This document shows positions 54,126 through 62,995 of a DNA stretch of 64,000 bases, in pieces. Position numbers and translations under genes: made by a program. The stretch covers positions 496,001-560,000 of the forward strand of contig NZ_WKJK01000002.1 in NCBI RefSeq assembly GCF_009674535.1, in the 5' to 3' direction. Every line of letters starts with the position of its first letter. Position 1 is the stretch's first letter. The stretch comes from Duganella guangzhouensis. Its GTDB lineage: Bacteria; Pseudomonadota; Gammaproteobacteria; Burkholderiales; Burkholderiaceae_D. Under the pieces are notes generated by a model. The model saw only the letters and a program-made list of their open reading frames with translations. It was not told the origin of the DNA and ran no database searches.

Positions 54126-54781
54126 AGTTTCGGCACCATGTAGCCGAGGCCGCGCACGTTCTGGATCAGTTCGGCGCCCAGCTTCTTGCGCAGACCGTGG
54201 ATGTAAACTTCAACCGCATTGCTGTTGACTTCATCCTTCCAGCTGTACAGCTTTTCTTCCAGCTGATGGCGCGACAGCACGATGCCCGGCCGCGCGATCA
54301 GCGCTTCCAGCACCGCCCATTCGCGCGCCGACAGGCTGACCGGCTTGCCGTCGGCGATCACTTCACGGGTTTGTGGATTGACGGTGACGTTGCCGTGTTC
54401 GAACACCGGCTCGGCGCGGCCGGCCGAGCGGCGCAGCAAGGCGCGGATGCGGGCCAGCAGCTCATCGAGGTCGTAGGGTTTGAGCACGTAATCGTCGGCG
54501 CCGGCGTCGAGACCGGCGATGCGCTGTTCCTTGGCGTCGCGCGCGGTGGCGATCAGCACCGGGGTCAGCTCCTTGCGCAGGCGCATCGAGCGCAGCACGT
54601 CGAGACCATCCTTGCGCGGCAGCCCCAGATCCAGCAGCACCAGATCGTAGGTCTGGGTTTGCAGCGCGGTGTCGGCCATATCGCCGTCCTTGACCCAGTC
54701 CACCGCGTAGTGCTCGGCCCGCAGCAGATCGAGCACCACTTCGCCTATCATCGTATCGTCTTCTACCAGCAGAAGTCGCAT
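54122..54781 (-). CDS. OmpR-family response regulator
   Basis: A 219-aa regulator with receiver domain (phospho-acceptor Asp51 in YDLVLLDLGLPRKDG, acidic pocket VEDD, Lys in VLKPYDLDELL) and a C-terminal winged helix (VSLSAREWAVLEALIARPG, NAVEVYIHGLRKKLG). It is closest to the QseB/TctD group. The upstream degP-type gene stops 54 bases before its ATG; the kinase gene overlaps its end. Confidence 0.94.
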   Translation of the reverse strand: MRLLLVEDDTMIGEVVLDLLRAEHYAVDWVKDGDMADTALQTQTYDLVLLDLGLPRKDGLDVLRSMRLRKELTPVLIATARDAKEQRIAGLDAGADDYVLKPYDLDELLARIRALLRRSAGRAEPVFEHGNVTVNPQTREVIADGKPVSLSAREWAVLEALIARPGIVLSRHQLEEKLYSWKDEVNSNAVEVYIHGLRKKLGAELIQNVRGLGYMVPKL

Positions 54782-54835
54782 ATTGTTTCCTTTCTGTTTT
54801 TGTTCAGCGTTCTGCCGGCCGAAGCCAGCTCCCCG

Positions 54836-56338
54836 TTATCCCAGGCGGACCGGTATGAAGATTTTATCGTCGCCGCGCTGGATCAGCAATGCCACCGACT
54901 TGGAGGACTTGCCAACCACCTCGCGCACCTGGTCGATGGTGTTGACCGGACGGCCATTTACCGACAGTAGCACATCACCCGGCTGCACCCCGGCATTGGC
55001 GGCGGCGCCACCGGCGTCCTGGATCAGCAAACCGCCGGCGATGCCGGATTCACGCCGTTCGTCCTGGTCCAGCGGACGCAGCGACAAGCCGAGACGCAGC
55101 TTGGCGCTGGCCTGGTCGGCCGGCGATGCGTCATCCTGCGCCGCCACCTTGTCCTTGGCGTTGCCCAGCGTGGCGGTGATCTGCACCGGCTTACCCTGGC
55201 GCCAGACCTCCAGCGCGATCTTCTCACCCGGCGCCGACAGGCCGACGATGGACGGCAGATCGGCCGAGCTGACGATTTTCTGGCCATTCAGCGAACGAAT
55301 CACGTCGCCGGCCTTGAGGCCAGCCTTGTCGGCCGGACCACCGCGCTCGACGTTGGAAATCAGCGCCCCTTCCGGCGTCGCCAGGTTGAAGGAATCGGCA
55401 AAGCCCTGGTTCACTTCCTGCACCGTCACGCCCAGCTTGGCGTGCACCACCTTGCCGGTGGCGACGATCTGGTTCTTGATCTTGTTGGCCACATCGATCG
55501 GAATCGCGAACGACAAGCCCTGATAACCGCCGGTCTGGCTATAAATCTGCGAGTTGATACCGACCACCTCGCCGCGCGTGTTGAACAGCGGACCGCCGGA
55601 GTTACCAGGATTGACCGCGACGTCGGTCTGGATAAACGGCACATTACCATCCGGCAGCGAGCGGCCCTTGGCGCTGACCACGCCGGCGGTCACGGTGTTG
55701 TCGAGGCCGTATGGCGAGCCGATGGCCAGCACCCATTCACCCACTTTCAGATCGTTACCCTGAGCCAGCGGCACCACTGGCAAGTTCTTGGCGTCGATCT
55801 TCAGCACCGCGACATCGCTTTGCGGATCGGAGCCCAACACCTTGGCGCGGAATTCGCGGCGATCGGTCAGCTTGACCACCACCTCGCTGGCGTCACGCAC
55901 CACGTGCGCATTGGTCAGAATGATGCCATCCGAACTGATGATGAAGCCCGAGCCCAGGCCATGCGTCGGCTGAGCGCGCTGCTGGCGTTGCTGGCCCTGG
56001 AAGCGGCGGAAGAATTCGTAGAACGGATCATCGGCATACGGATCGTTGCCGTTGCGGCCTTGCTGGCCATCGACATCGTAGGCGGTCTTGGTCGAGCCGG
56101 TGACGTTGATGTTGACCACGGCCGGGCCGTTGTGGGCGACGATGACACTGAAGTCCGGCAGCGCGATGCTCGGAGCGCCAACCGGGACCGGCGCGGCGCT
56201 GGCCGGCGCGACGGCGGCGGCAACCGGAGCGGCGGCGGCCACGGCGGCATTCTGTTTGACAGCGACTGCACCGCCGACGCCGATCACGCCCAGGACGGCG
56301 ACTGCGACGGCTGCGCGTTTGAGAGTAGAGTTGGACAT
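54836..56338 (-). CDS. Periplasmic serine protease/chaperone of the DegP/MucD family
   Basis: A 500-aa Do-type protease. After a signal/anchor segment (AAVAVAVLGVIGVGGAVAV) and an Ala/Pro-rich linker comes the trypsin-like domain with the triad in LTNAHVVRDA, SDVAVLKID and NPGNSGGPLFN (Ser about 246), then two PDZ domains (about 295-385, GGPADKAGLKAGDVI, and 410-500, AAANAGVQPGDVLLSVNG). It degrades or holds misfolded envelope proteins. AGGAGA lies 5 bases before the chosen ATG; an ATG 36 bases upstream is unlikely. It probably heads a degP-regulator-kinase transcript. Confidence 0.94.
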   Translation of the reverse strand: MSNSTLKRAAVAVAVLGVIGVGGAVAVKQNAAVAAAAPVAAAVAPASAAPVPVGAPSIALPDFSVIVAHNGPAVVNINVTGSTKTAYDVDGQQGRNGNDPYADDPFYEFFRRFQGQQRQQRAQPTHGLGSGFIISSDGIILTNAHVVRDASEVVVKLTDRREFRAKVLGSDPQSDVAVLKIDAKNLPVVPLAQGNDLKVGEWVLAIGSPYGLDNTVTAGVVSAKGRSLPDGNVPFIQTDVAVNPGNSGGPLFNTRGEVVGINSQIYSQTGGYQGLSFAIPIDVANKIKNQIVATGKVVHAKLGVTVQEVNQGFADSFNLATPEGALISNVERGGPADKAGLKAGDVIRSLNGQKIVSSADLPSIVGLSAPGEKIALEVWRQGKPVQITATLGNAKDKVAAQDDASPADQASAKLRLGLSLRPLDQDERRESGIAGGLLIQDAGGAAANAGVQPGDVLLSVNGRPVNTIDQVREVVGKSSKSVALLIQRGDDKIFIPVRLG

Positions 56339-56427
56339 AACGGTCTCCTGAAAGAGGATCTTAGATGTATCCAATATGCAGCTAAAAACTTAGGCACCAC
56401 TTAACCAAAACAGGCCTTAAAACGCAA

Positions 56428-56452
56428 AACTGGCCGGATCGACCGGCCAGTT
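56428..56452 (-). terminator. Intrinsic terminator of hsp20
   Basis: Ten-bp stem AACTGGCCGG / CCGGCCAGTT with a 5-base loop; on the minus strand TTTTGCG and TTTT follow. It is 24 bases after the hsp20 stop. Confidence 0.7.
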
Positions 56453-56475
56453 ATCAGTACTGCATTAAAGCGGAA

Positions 56476-56931
56476 TTAAGCTGCGGCGCGCTGCTCCAAA
56501 GCAGTCACGTTCTCGCCACCATCAATGACGATTTTACGTGGTTTCAGCGCTTCCGGAATCTCACGCACCAGTTCAATGGTGAGCATGCCGTTGTCGAAGC
56601 TGGCGCCGGTCACTTTGACGTGGTTGGCCAACTGGAAGCGCTGCTCGAAATCGCGGGCGGCGATGCCGCGGTGCAGATAGGTGCGCTCGGTGGCATCCTT
56701 TTGCTTGCGGCCGACCACGGTCAGCGCATCGCGTTCAAAGGTGATGTCGATTTCCGCACGGCTGAAGCCGGCCAGCGCCATCACGATGCGGTATTGGTCA
56801 TCCGACACCAGCTCGATGTTGTATGGGGGGTAGCTCGGGGTGTCGCTGCGCTGGGCGTCGTTCAGCAATTGTGCCAGACGATCGAAGCCGATAGCGGAAC
56901 GGTACAGAGGGGTCAGGTCAAAACTACGCAT
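56476..56931 (-). CDS. Small heat-shock protein, Hsp20 family (IbpA-like)
   Basis: A 151-aa alpha-crystallin-type holdase. The N-terminal arm starts MRSFDLTPLYRSAIGFDRL, the same opening as IbpA/IbpB. The alpha-crystallin domain (about 40-125) has YNIELVSDDQYRIVMALAGF, IDITFERDALTVVGRK and ASFDNGMLTIELVREIPE, with an IVI tail motif (KIVIDGG). The frame stays open far upstream but this is the family start, with AAGGA 8 bases before. A sigma32-type promoter and a ROSE-like leader precede it. Confidence 0.95.
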   Translation of the reverse strand: MRSFDLTPLYRSAIGFDRLAQLLNDAQRSDTPSYPPYNIELVSDDQYRIVMALAGFSRAEIDITFERDALTVVGRKQKDATERTYLHRGIAARDFEQRFQLANHVKVTGASFDNGMLTIELVREIPEALKPRKIVIDGGENVTALEQRAAA

Positions 56932-56936
56932 GGTGC

Positions 56937-56962
56937 ATATCCTTTCAAGTTTAAGCGATATC
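56937..56962 (-). promoter_or_regulatory. ROSE-like RNA thermometer covering the hsp20 SD
   Basis: On the minus-strand RNA, AUAUCGCUU (56961-56953) faces AAGGAUAU with the SD AGGA at 56943-56940. UCGCU opposite AGGA gives the U-A, C-G, G-G mismatch and bulged C of ROSE thermometers, with an AUA/UAU stem below and a loop of about 7 bases above. An upstream G+C hairpin (CGGGGAUGCUCCCC) fits the multi-stem ROSE leader. Confidence 0.65.
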
Positions 56963-57015
56963 AGTGTGGGGAGCATCCCCGCTCGCGGCCCCCATCTGGG
57001 CAACCGCTGAGTCCC

Positions 57016-57043
57016 ATATAAGTCGCCCTGTAGCCCTTTCAAG
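57016..57043 (-). promoter_or_regulatory. Sigma32-type heat-shock promoter of hsp20
   Basis: CTTGAAA (57043-57037), 14 bases, then CTTATATGG (57022-57014) on the minus strand, fitting the RpoH pattern CTTGAAA / CCCATAT loosely. Transcription would start about 75 bases before the hsp20 ATG. Confidence 0.65.
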
Positions 57044-57117
57044 AGATTTTTTAAAAAAATTTTTCGTTTCCTACGTGCTACACTCAGTCCCTTGTCCAAC
57101 CGCTTTATCGTTTTATT

Positions 57118-58998
57118 ATGACCCTGACCCGTGCCGTACTTGCCGCCGTGCTGGCTACCGCCTTCAGCGCGCAGGCCGCATCCATCTCCGAGCAGCCCTA
57201 TCCGGGCACCATCGTGCTGAAAGTGGATGCCACCAACAATGCCCAGCAAATCTTCCGCGTCCAGCAACACATTCCCGCCAAAGCGGGCAAGCTGACGCTG
57301 CTGTATCCACAATGGGTGGTGGCCAATCACGGCCCGAGCGGCGCCATCAACCAGTTCGCCGGCTTCAAGGTCAGCAGCGGCGGCAAGGCGCTGGAATGGA
57401 AGCGCGATCCGTTGAATGTGTTCGCGTTTAACATCGAGGTGCCGAAAGGCGCGGACGCGGTGGACGTCGCGTTTGACCTGGTTTCGCCGGTGGAAACCAA
57501 CCAGGGCCGCATCACCTTCACCAACGACATCCTCGGCGTGCAATGGCAATCGCTGGCGCTGTATCCGGCCGGCTACCGCAGCCGCAACATCACGGTGCAG
57601 CCCAACCTGACCGTGCCCCACGGCTGGCAGTTCGGCAGCGCGCTGGAAGTGGCGGAACAGCAAGGCGACGCCGTCGCCTTCAAACCGCTGGACCTGGAAA
57701 CCCTGCTCGATTCGCCGCTGTTTGCCGGCCGCTACTTCCGCCGCATCGACCTCGATCCGGGCGCCAAAATTCCGGTCCACCTGAACCTGGTGGCCGACAG
57801 CGCCGAGCAGCTGGAGGCGACGCCGGAACAGATCGCGCCGCATCGCGAACTGATCCAGCAAGCCTACAAGCTGTTCCAGTCACAGCACTACAAGCACTAC
57901 GACTTCCTGCTGGGCATCAGCGACGAATTTGGCGGCATCGGCCGCGAGCATCATCAGTCGAGCGAGAATGGCGTCAAGCTGGGCTACTTCGCCGAGTGGA
58001 AAAAATACGAAGCGCGGCGCGAACTGCTGCCGCACGAATTCACCCACTCGTGGAACGGCAAATTCCGCCGCCCGGACGGCCAGGACGTGCCGAACTTCAA
58101 CACCGCGCTCGACAACTCGCTGCTGTGGGTGTACGAAGGCCAGACCCAATACTGGGGCGCCGTGCTGGCCGCCCGCTCCGGCCTGATCGCGCCCGAGCAT
58201 ACGCGTGACCAGCTGGCCGCCACCGCCGCCAAGCTGGACAACGTCCAGGGCCGCGCCTGGCGCGCGCTGCAGGACACCACCTACGACCCGATCATCAACG
58301 CCCGCCGGCCCCAGGTGTGGAACAACTGGCAGCGTGCCGAGGACTACTACCAGGAAGGCCAACTGATCTGGCTGGACGCCGACACCAAGATCCGCGAACT
58401 GTCCAACGGCAAGCGCTCGCTGAACGATTTCGCGCGCGACTTCTTCGGCGTCGACAACGGCGTCAACGTCGCCAAGTTCTACAGCTTCGACGACGTGGTC
58501 AAAGCGCTCAACAAAGTGCAGCCCTACGGCTGGGCCGACTTCCTGCGCAGCCGCGTCGACGGCCATGGTCCTGGCGCGCCGCTGGACGGCCTGGCGCGCG
58601 CCGGCTGGAAACTGGTCTACAGCGACAAACAGACCGAGTTCCTCAAGGCCCAGGAAGACCTGAGCAAATCGGCCAACTTCCAGTACTCGCTGGGCTTCTC
58701 GGTGAGTTCCGAAGGCAAGCTGGAGGCGTTCGTCTGGGACGGCGTCGGCTTCAAGGCCGGCCTGTCCGGCAACACCACGCTGCTGGCGGTGAACGGCCAA
58801 GCCTACAAACCGGAACTGCTGCGCACGGCGGTGACGGCGGCCAAGGGCGGCAAAGAGCCGATCAACCTGCTGGTCAAAAAAGGCAACCAGTACCGCACCG
58901 TCGCGCTGGACTACCACGACGGCCTGAAGTACCCGCGCCTGGAACGCATCGACGGCACCCCGGACCGGCTGACCGACATCCTCAAGCCACTGCCATAA
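57118..58998 (+). CDS. M61 family peptidase (glycyl aminopeptidase type)
   Basis: A 626-aa exported metallopeptidase with signal peptide MTLTRAVLAAVLATAFSAQA. The N-terminal beta domain (about 25-220) precedes the catalytic region with HEFTHSWNGKFRRP (zinc HEXXH, about 305-309) and a downstream WVYEGQTQYWG Glu ligand (about 340). A PDZ-like C-terminal part (GFSVSSEGKLEAFVWDGVGFKAGLSGNT) completes the family layout. No SD precedes the ATG. It is divergent from hsp20 and followed by a dispersed repeat. Confidence 0.93.
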   Translation: MTLTRAVLAAVLATAFSAQAASISEQPYPGTIVLKVDATNNAQQIFRVQQHIPAKAGKLTLLYPQWVVANHGPSGAINQFAGFKVSSGGKALEWKRDPLNVFAFNIEVPKGADAVDVAFDLVSPVETNQGRITFTNDILGVQWQSLALYPAGYRSRNITVQPNLTVPHGWQFGSALEVAEQQGDAVAFKPLDLETLLDSPLFAGRYFRRIDLDPGAKIPVHLNLVADSAEQLEATPEQIAPHRELIQQAYKLFQSQHYKHYDFLLGISDEFGGIGREHHQSSENGVKLGYFAEWKKYEARRELLPHEFTHSWNGKFRRPDGQDVPNFNTALDNSLLWVYEGQTQYWGAVLAARSGLIAPEHTRDQLAATAAKLDNVQGRAWRALQDTTYDPIINARRPQVWNNWQRAEDYYQEGQLIWLDADTKIRELSNGKRSLNDFARDFFGVDNGVNVAKFYSFDDVVKALNKVQPYGWADFLRSRVDGHGPGAPLDGLARAGWKLVYSDKQTEFLKAQEDLSKSANFQYSLGFSVSSEGKLEAFVWDGVGFKAGLSGNTTLLAVNGQAYKPELLRTAVTAAKGGKEPINLLVKKGNQYRTVALDYHDGLKYPRLERIDGTPDRLTDILKPLP

Positions 58999-59009
58999 TG
59001 CCCAGTTCG

Positions 59010-59100
59010 TGTCCACTTCGGGGTCAGTTCTAAAATTCGGACATTGCATCGTGCACGAGACAATGTCCATTTTTGGGAACTGCCCCCGAAGTATGAGACA
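59010..59100. repeat. Dispersed hairpin repeat, long copy
   Basis: A large imperfect palindrome: GTCCACTTCGGGG...CAGTTC outside matches GGGAACTGCCCCCGAAG on the right, and GGACATTG...CAATGTCC inside around TCGTGCACGA. It shares GTCCACTTCGGGGTC and GATGCAATGTCC (reverse) with the cluster at 18343-18432. It lies between the M61 gene and the GST gene. Confidence 0.75.
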
Positions 59101-59163
59101 TAGCGGGCGCGGCGTTCGCTCCGGATGGATTATGGTTACACCAAATTCATCCGGAGGAACGCC

Positions 59164-59787
59164 ATGCTGACGCTGCATACCTGGACCACGCCCAACGGCC
59201 GCAAGATCCCCATTATGCTGGAGGAACTGGGCCTGCCTTATACGATCAAAACGGTTAATCTCGGCAAGAAGGAGCAGTTCGCCCCCGAGTTTCTGAAGCT
59301 ATCCCCCAACAACAAAATCCCGGCGATGGAAGACGGCGGCCTGACGATCTTCGAAAGCGGCGCCATCCTCACTTATCTGGCCGAGAAGACCGGCAAGCTG
59401 CTGCCGCCGAACGGTCCGCAGCGCTACAAGGTGCTGGAATGGCTGCACTGGCAGATCGGCGGCCTCGGCCCAATGCTGGGCCAGGCCGGCTTTTTTGCCG
59501 TGCGTTCGGAACAGAAGGCGCCGCTGGCCATTGAGCACTTTCTGAACGAGACCGACCGCCTGCTGGGCGTGATGGATAAGCAGTTGTCGCAGCACACTTA
59601 TATCGCCGGCGCGGACTACAGCATTGCCGACATCGCCTGCTACCCGTGGGTGATGGCGGCGCTGGACAAGCTCAAGCCCGCCCTCGCCGATAAACTGGAC
59701 AACAAGCCCCATCTGCAACGCTGGATCAAGACAGTGGGCGAGCGCCCCGCCGTGCAGCGCGGCATGGCCTTGCCCAAAGTGGACTAA
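59164..59787 (+). CDS. Glutathione S-transferase, YghU/YfcG type
   Basis: A 207-aa GST of the nu-type: N-terminal MLTLHTWTTPNGRKIPIMLE with the TxPN motif, cis-Pro in NNKIPAMEDGGLTIFESGAI, and the helical domain with WLHWQIGGLGPMLGQAGFF and IADIACYPWV. These enzymes act as glutathione-dependent disulfide reductases. GGAGG lies 6 bases before the chosen ATG. Confidence 0.93.
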   Translation: MLTLHTWTTPNGRKIPIMLEELGLPYTIKTVNLGKKEQFAPEFLKLSPNNKIPAMEDGGLTIFESGAILTYLAEKTGKLLPPNGPQRYKVLEWLHWQIGGLGPMLGQAGFFAVRSEQKAPLAIEHFLNETDRLLGVMDKQLSQHTYIAGADYSIADIACYPWVMAALDKLKPALADKLDNKPHLQRWIKTVGERPAVQRGMALPKVD

Positions 59788-59805
59788 GCTGTGTATGCTG
59801 CGAAT

Positions 59806-60144
59806 ATGAACAATGACACCGATATCCAACTGAGCGGCCCCTTCAAGGCCACCGACGGCTCCGGCCGTGCCCACGACGCCAAGGCGATCCGCATCTTCGA
59901 CGAAGGTTACGGCGCGATCGAGGTGTATGTGGATTTCAAGGCGCCCATCAGCGGGTTGCACAAGGATCAGGCGCTGATCGCCGCCATCGTCACGCAACTG
60001 CGCAGCGTCGGCTACCAGGGCCCGGCGCTGACGGCGGGCGATCCGGTGCTGCAGGAAAGCCGGCTGCTGGTGCTGGACACGCCGGACGAATTCGCCGCCT
60101 TTGCCGTCAGCAAGGGCTGGAAAGACCTGTCGGAAGACTTTTAA
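59806..60144 (+). CDS. Small cytoplasmic protein of unknown function
   Basis: A 112-aa soluble protein, MNNDTDIQLSGPFKATDGSG, with no signal peptide or known motif. The sequence alternates strands and helices (AKAIRIFDEGYGAIEVYVDF, IAAIVTQLRSVGYQGPALTAGDPVL). It follows the GST gene by 18 bases and may be cotranscribed. The ATG at 59806 is preferred to one 15 bases upstream, which would leave almost no spacer. Function is unknown. Confidence 0.65.
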   Translation: MNNDTDIQLSGPFKATDGSGRAHDAKAIRIFDEGYGAIEVYVDFKAPISGLHKDQALIAAIVTQLRSVGYQGPALTAGDPVLQESRLLVLDTPDEFAAFAVSKGWKDLSEDF

Positions 60145-60182
60145 ACAGATCTCGGCACGCTGCTGCGCCAAGGTCGATTGAC

Positions 60183-62966
60183 TTATTTGAAGCGGATGGT
60201 GTCGAGCAGGCCGTTGGTGTCGTAGATGCCGTCGCCACGATCGCGCACCCGCAGCCGGTATTTGCCGGCGCCGGCCGTGAGCGGAAACTTCACCGACACC
60301 ACATTCTTCCAGCCGGTCCAGCCGACCGTGCTGTCGCCCCCGGGGAAGTCGATGCCGCCGATGGCGCTGAAGGCGGAACCGTCCACCGTCTCCAGCGCCA
60401 CCTGATGCTCGACGCCGTCCGGCGTTTCCAGCGTGACGCGGAAGTCATCGTTGAAGCCGCGCCCCACCCACTCCGGATATTCCTCGGTCACCATGGCATA
60501 GCTGAACGACAGCGCCAGCTCAGTGACATCCTGCCGCACGGTGAATTCCTGGTACAGCTCGGACTGCTCCACGGCGGCGTCCGGCCCGGTCGAAGCCATG
60601 CCCAGGCGCACACCCTTGACCGGGCTGATCGGCCCCAGCTTGGGCACCGCGCTGCCGGTGCCGCTAATCTTCCAGCCCGACAGGTCATGCTCGAAGCTGC
60701 CATTGAACACGGCGTCGAAGGCGTCGACCCGCGGCCCCACCTGCTGATTCAGCGGCAGCGCCGTCTTCAGCAGACGCTCCTCCACCTGGCTGCGCGTCAT
60801 GCTGGGATTGTTACCCCACACCAGCGCCGCGACCCCGGCCACCAGCGGCGATGCCATCGAGGTGCCGGTCTTGTATTGATAGCCCGAGGCATCGGCAAAG
60901 GTTGGCACGGTGGACAGGATGTCGGTGCCCGGCGCGGCGATGTCGACATGGGCGCCGTAGTTGCTGCCGTACTTGGGATCGGCATAGCGCACGTCAGCCG
61001 AGGTGGTATTGCCGACGCACAGCACGGTCGGATAGGCACACGGCAGCTTGGGGTCGCTGCTGTTATCGTTGCCCGACGCCGCCACCACCAGCACCCCGGC
61101 CGCACTGGCCGCCTCCACCGCCTTCTGATAAGCGGTTTTGAGGCCCAGCAGGTTCAGCGCCGCCTCGAACAAACTCTTGTGCCCCCTCAGGCTCATATTG
61201 ATGATACGGGCCTGTGACGTCGCCGCCAGGATGCCGGAAATGATCGCCGATTCCGGGCAGCCGCCGACGATGCCCACGCCCGGCACACCAGTCTCGCCGC
61301 CGCACACCTTGATCGCCAGTATCTCCGCGTCCCAGGCCATGCCGGCCACGCCGACGCTGTTATGCCCTTTGGCGCCGATGATGCCGGCCACATGGGTGCC
61401 ATGGCTGTGATCATCCTTCGGATCGGCATCGTTGTTGACGTAGTCATGGCCCAGATGCACCCTCCCGACCAGGTCGGGATGCTGGTAATCGACGCCGGAA
61501 TCGAGCACCGCCACCACCACACCCTGGCCGCGCGCGATCAGCCAGGCCTCGTCCGCGCGCACCAGCGGCGGCGCATACTGGCTGGCATAACGGCTATCGT
61601 TGGGCTTGAACTCGGCCAGCGCGCTCCAGCTGTTGGGCTCGGCCGCCACCACCTGCGGCTGCTGCGCCAGATAGGCCAGCGCCGCCTTGACGCCGGCGAT
61701 GCCCTGGCACGGGATGCCGATCTGGTAGGCGTTGATCAACGGCTCGACACCCCACACGTGGCCGCTGACGCCAGCCACCGCCGCGTCGATCGCCGCCAGC
61801 GTGGCATCGGCGCGGAACTGCACGATCACCTGGTCGCACTGCAACTGCACACCGGTTTCCGCCTCCACCACCGAAGCCGCCGGGTTGGCTGGCACGAAGC
61901 TGATGTGGTAGGGCAGCGACGGCAGACTCACCACTGGTGATTCCACCGGTGTGCCGGAGGCGAACACCGCCACCGCCTTGAAGTAGCGCAGGCTGCCAGC
62001 GGGACCGGCTTGCAGCGTGGGCTGCGTGGTGTAGGTCTGGTCGTCCGCCGCCAGGTCGGCCTGGGCGCCATCGTCCAGCATGGCGCCCTGCTCGTGCAGG
62101 ATGACGCCGGTGGCATTGGTTTCGTACAGCGTGACGCTGACCGGCAGCGTCGGCCCCATGGTGTAGCCAGCGCCAAACACGATGGCGCCACTGGTGCCGG
62201 TTTCGATGCCGCCCGGATAAGCGGTCAGTCCCAGCTGGCCGGCGCCGTTGGCAGGCAGCACGTGAATCAGCATGGTCGCGCTGGCCTGGTCGCTGGCACC
62301 GCCGGCATTCAGCGTGCCATCCAGCTTGACGGTGTAGTCGCCGGGTTGCAGCGCGGTGAAAGTATCCTGCACCAGGAAGGTCTGCATCGATTGCGTGCTG
62401 GAATAGCCGCCGGGATTCAGATCGGTCACCAGCGACAGCCCGCCGGCCGGCGTCAGCGATTGCACCGCAGTGATATTGCCACTGCCGCCGGCCTGCTTGG
62501 ACATCTGCAGGATGAAGGCGGACGATACCGTTTCCCCCTGCAGCAAGGTGATTTCCTGCTGGCCAGCAGTGATCTGCAAGTCCAGCGCCGGCAGCACCTG
62601 CAGCGGTAGCGTCTCCGATTGCAGGCGCCGCGCCACGCCGGTGTAGGCAGCCGAGGCGCGGAACTGGTATTCGCCGTTGCTGGCGGCGGGCACGCTCAGC
62701 GTCAGCGTGTAGAGGTTATCGTTGGCCAAGGCATCGCCGGCCAGGCCGTCGTCATGCATGGTGCCGACCACGCCGTAGACGCCATTCACGGCGCGCAGCA
62801 AACGCACACTGCTTTTGATCAGACCCGGCTCCGCCGGCAGGCTGGCGACGAAGGTGACACTGGTCGGCGTGTTGGCGAACACCGCATTGGGTGTCGCCGT
62901 GAAGCTGGTGAATTCGGCGTGCGCCAGCACAGGCAGCAGCGCCAGTAACAAAGTGAAGAATTTCAT
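60183..62966 (-). CDS. Secreted subtilisin-like serine protease (S8) with propeptide and C-terminal beta domain
   Basis: A 927-aa exported protease: signal peptide MKFFTLLLALLPVLAHA, several Ig/choice-of-anchor-like domains (about 20-370), a fervidolysin-like inhibitory propeptide (VQLQCDQVIVQFRADATLAA to QVVAAEPNSW), the catalytic domain with Asp in VVAVLDSGVDYQHPD (about 489), His in HSHGTHVAGIIG (about 522) and Ser in GTSMASPLVAGVAAL (about 701), and a C-terminal beta-sandwich ending DTIRFK. GGGAG lies 6 bases before the chosen ATG. A PrcB-like gene lies 29 bases upstream on the same strand. Confidence 0.93.
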   Translation of the reverse strand: MKFFTLLLALLPVLAHAEFTSFTATPNAVFANTPTSVTFVASLPAEPGLIKSSVRLLRAVNGVYGVVGTMHDDGLAGDALANDNLYTLTLSVPAASNGEYQFRASAAYTGVARRLQSETLPLQVLPALDLQITAGQQEITLLQGETVSSAFILQMSKQAGGSGNITAVQSLTPAGGLSLVTDLNPGGYSSTQSMQTFLVQDTFTALQPGDYTVKLDGTLNAGGASDQASATMLIHVLPANGAGQLGLTAYPGGIETGTSGAIVFGAGYTMGPTLPVSVTLYETNATGVILHEQGAMLDDGAQADLAADDQTYTTQPTLQAGPAGSLRYFKAVAVFASGTPVESPVVSLPSLPYHISFVPANPAASVVEAETGVQLQCDQVIVQFRADATLAAIDAAVAGVSGHVWGVEPLINAYQIGIPCQGIAGVKAALAYLAQQPQVVAAEPNSWSALAEFKPNDSRYASQYAPPLVRADEAWLIARGQGVVVAVLDSGVDYQHPDLVGRVHLGHDYVNNDADPKDDHSHGTHVAGIIGAKGHNSVGVAGMAWDAEILAIKVCGGETGVPGVGIVGGCPESAIISGILAATSQARIINMSLRGHKSLFEAALNLLGLKTAYQKAVEAASAAGVLVVAASGNDNSSDPKLPCAYPTVLCVGNTTSADVRYADPKYGSNYGAHVDIAAPGTDILSTVPTFADASGYQYKTGTSMASPLVAGVAALVWGNNPSMTRSQVEERLLKTALPLNQQVGPRVDAFDAVFNGSFEHDLSGWKISGTGSAVPKLGPISPVKGVRLGMASTGPDAAVEQSELYQEFTVRQDVTELALSFSYAMVTEEYPEWVGRGFNDDFRVTLETPDGVEHQVALETVDGSAFSAIGGIDFPGGDSTVGWTGWKNVVSVKFPLTAGAGKYRLRVRDRGDGIYDTNGLLDTIRFK

Positions 62967-62995
62967 GACAAGCTCCCGATACGGGTAAGGTGAAT

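Noticed and set aside
56932-57861. Upstream extension of the hsp20 frame by about 310 codons
   Set aside because: It runs through the heat-shock promoter and back across the divergent M61 gene; family length and SD place the start at 56931.
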